The notes below the pieces were generated by a model. That model did not search any database. It saw only the letters and a list, made by a program, of their open reading frames with translations, and had not been told where the DNA came from. This document shows, piece after piece, positions 62,196 through 64,000 of a DNA stretch of 64,000 bases. How positions within the stretch are numbered: the stretch's first letter is position 1; each line of letters begins with the position of its first letter. The translations under genes were made by a program, and so were the position numbers. The DNA lies in contig JAJQBK010000002.1 of assembly GCA_021203305.1 (NCBI GenBank), positions 1 through 64,000 of the forward strand, written 5' to 3'. This DNA is from Lachnospiraceae bacterium (GTDB lineage Bacteria > Bacillota > Clostridia > Lachnospirales > Lachnospiraceae).

Positions 62196-63958
62196 CACGC
62201 GCCCTCCTCCGGGAACAACTCCTTCAGCCCATCGGAAATATACGCCTCCAGCCTCCTGATGCGGGCGGCAATTGTCTCCGCCGTCTCCGGCGGCTGGTAC
62301 TCGTAAAAATAGCGCGTCATAGGAATCTCATAGCCCACCTTCGTTTTCTTATAATCAATCCAGGCGTCAGCTGCATAGGGCTGGACCTCGCGCCGAAAAT
62401 AATGGTCGATGTCCTCTTTTAACGGCACATTCTCCGTATCGCGCAGAGCAGCGTCTGCCACGGGCTTTCCTCCTTTGCGGACAATCTCCCCGTTTTCATC
62501 GCGGAGTGGCCTCTCGACTGTGATCTTATTGTAGCCAAACTCCACAGAATCAAAAATCTTACTGTGGCAGTAGACGCCGGGCTTCTCGCCATAAACGGCA
62601 TCGTCCTTAAACTCGCCGTAAGCCTGCACGATCAGCTCCCTGCAATGGTCGGAAATATCGTTGCGCTTATTGCCGATGGACTTCCTGCGCTGCTCAAAGC
62701 AGTGTGAGGCGTCGATGAGCTGCACCCTGCCCGCGCGGTAAGCGGGCTTGTCCTTGCTGCAAATCCAGATATAGGTGGAAATGCCGGTATTCATAAACTG
62801 ATCCGTGGATAGCTGAATGATCGCGTCGAGCCAGTCATTTTCCAGAATATACTGGCGGATGTTGCTGGGGCCGCTGCCCGCGTCACCGGAGAAGAGCGGC
62901 GACCCGTTCTGAATAATCGCCATCTTCCCGTTTGGGACCAGCTTCGCCAGGCCGTTTAAGACAAAAAGCTGCTGCCCGTCGGAAATCTTCGGCAGCCCCG
63001 GCGCGAAGCGCCCCAGATCGCCCTTTTTCGACTCGGCCTCCACGGCCTTCTGCTCCCGCTTCCAGTCGATGCCAAAGGGCGGATTGGAAATGCAGTATTG
63101 AAATGTGTAACCGGGAAACTGATCGTCAGACAGCGTATCCCCGAACCGCATATTGTTCGGGTCTCCGCCGCGGATCATCATGTCTGCCTTGGCGATCGCA
63201 AAGGTAGAAGGATTGAATTCCTGCCCGAAGCAGGTGACTTCGATGTCCTGATTTAGCGCGTGAATGCGCTCCTCCATACAGGAAAGCATCTGTGAGGTGC
63301 CCATCGCCATATCGTAGACCGTAATATTGACAGCAGTGGTCAGATCCGCGTCCGAAAGCAGCAGATCCGTCATCAGATAAATGATATCCCGGCTTGTGAA
63401 ATGCGCCCCGGCCTCCTCTCCGAAGGACTCAGAAAACCGCCGCACCAGATCCTCAAAAATATAGCCGCAGTCCACGGCGCTGATTTTATCCGGGCCAAGA
63501 TACCCTTTCGGCGTGTTGAACTCCTTGATGACCAGATAAAGCGTATTGCTCTCCACCATGCGCCGGATGATATTATCAAAATCAAATTTGGCCAGCACGT
63601 CCTGCACATTCGCGGAAAACCCGGCCAGATAATCGCGGAAATTCGCCTCAATATTATCCGGATCGGTCAAAAGTGAATCAAACGCAAACTTGCTGATATT
63701 ATAAAACTGATACCCGGACGCGCGGGTAAGAAACCCGTCGATCACCGCCAGGTTTTTCACCTTCTCATATTGCGTAATCACCGCCTCATGCGTGGGCAGC
63801 AGGCAGTCATGAAAGCGCTTCACCACCGTCATAGGCAGAATCACTAACCCATATTCATGCGGCTTGAACGGGCCCCGCAACATATCCGCTACGTTCCAGA
63901 TCATGGTGGCTTTTTCCGCGATATTGACGCCGACCTCGGCGATTTTATCATTTGTCAT
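62195..63958 (-). CDS. hsdM: Type I restriction-modification methyltransferase HsdM
   Basis: A 587-residue N6-adenine methyltransferase. The N-terminal helical domain has NVADMLRGPFKPHEYGLVILPMTVVKR, the catalytic motif IV is ISNPPFGIDWKRE (about residue 290) and the FTSRDIIYLMTDLL segment precedes the SAM-binding motif, which reads VYDMAMGTSQML where most HsdM have D-P-x-x-G-[ST]-G. The gene is complete and heads the hsdMSR operon; the promoter would lie beyond 63960 near the window end. It protects host DNA and forms M2S with HsdS. Confidence 0.95.
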   Translation of the reverse strand: MTNDKIAEVGVNIAEKATMIWNVADMLRGPFKPHEYGLVILPMTVVKRFHDCLLPTHEAVITQYEKVKNLAVIDGFLTRASGYQFYNISKFAFDSLLTDPDNIEANFRDYLAGFSANVQDVLAKFDFDNIIRRMVESNTLYLVIKEFNTPKGYLGPDKISAVDCGYIFEDLVRRFSESFGEEAGAHFTSRDIIYLMTDLLLSDADLTTAVNITVYDMAMGTSQMLSCMEERIHALNQDIEVTCFGQEFNPSTFAIAKADMMIRGGDPNNMRFGDTLSDDQFPGYTFQYCISNPPFGIDWKREQKAVEAESKKGDLGRFAPGLPKISDGQQLFVLNGLAKLVPNGKMAIIQNGSPLFSGDAGSGPSNIRQYILENDWLDAIIQLSTDQFMNTGISTYIWICSKDKPAYRAGRVQLIDASHCFEQRRKSIGNKRNDISDHCRELIVQAYGEFKDDAVYGEKPGVYCHSKIFDSVEFGYNKITVERPLRDENGEIVRKGGKPVADAALRDTENVPLKEDIDHYFRREVQPYAADAWIDYKKTKVGYEIPMTRYFYEYQPPETAETIAARIRRLEAYISDGLKELFPEEGA

Positions 63959-64000
63959 TTGTGTTCTCTTTTCTTTCGTTTAAACAGGGTTAGATTTTTT

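Overview
The window looks like chromosomal DNA of a gut-type Clostridia, most likely a Lachnospiraceae. The reasons are a moderately GC-rich sequence, strong AGGAGG ribosome binding sites, sigma-A promoters of TTGACA/TATAAT type, a type III glutamine synthetase, a SPOCS-domain spore protein, a class 1B dihydroorotate dehydrogenase pair, and many families typical of that group (DUF4832, DUF2304, DUF1934, DUF2194). Species cannot be told from the sequence alone. Nearly all genes lie on the minus strand.

Layout. 1-5.4 kb: a GH13 alpha-1,6-glucosidase, a DUF4160/DUF2442 pair with its own promoter and a perfect inverted repeat, and glnN with a terminator hairpin in its leader. 5.6-8.4 kb: tRNA-Pro(CGG), then an rpn nuclease gene inserted at the 3' end of a DUF4832 gene so that a 177-bp copy of that 3' end flanks it. 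8.4-29.7 kb: a long run of closely packed minus-strand genes. Reading downstream it holds an S26-type peptidase, a Cache/HD-GYP/REC protein, a PqqD-like protein, a Pel-type exopolysaccharide set (SDR-PelD, PelE-like, an unknown membrane protein, DUF2194, PelF, PelG), and then surface glycan genes (DUF2304, GT4, GT2, DUF4832, Stealth, flippase, nucleotidyltransferase, DUF4832). The PelD-like protein keeps the RxxD site for c-di-GMP while its GGDEF active site is lost. The HD-GYP gene in the same operon and three GGDEF/EAL genes at 34.7-40.7 kb point to a local c-di-GMP circuit.

29.7-34.6 kb holds what I consider the most interesting set: two secreted-type precursor proteins sharing a leader that ends EELAEGVYAxSG, an ABC exporter, a PqqD-HPr-kinase-like fusion, and, in the neighbouring operon, the PqqD, the S26 peptidase and a DNA-polymerase-beta-like nucleotidyltransferase. 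This resembles a peptide modification and export system without any standard RiPP-forming enzyme.

40.8-56.6 kb is mainly housekeeping: an NlpC/P60 endopeptidase, asnS, an exported trigger-factor/FKBP-like protein, DUF1934, murI, a GntR regulator, ispE with a GntR-type operator, a SPOCS/LysM protein, an independently transcribed structured RNA with a kissing loop, a membrane protein gene split by an in-frame TAG, and pyrD/pyrK. 56.7-64 kb: a decayed DUF4160 gene, a small protein, and a complete type I restriction-modification system (hsdM, hsdS, hsdR). HsdS carries an extra C-terminal domain resembling the Panacea/SocA family. A recurring oddity across the window is short in-frame tandem repeats and low-complexity insertions in otherwise ordinary proteins.
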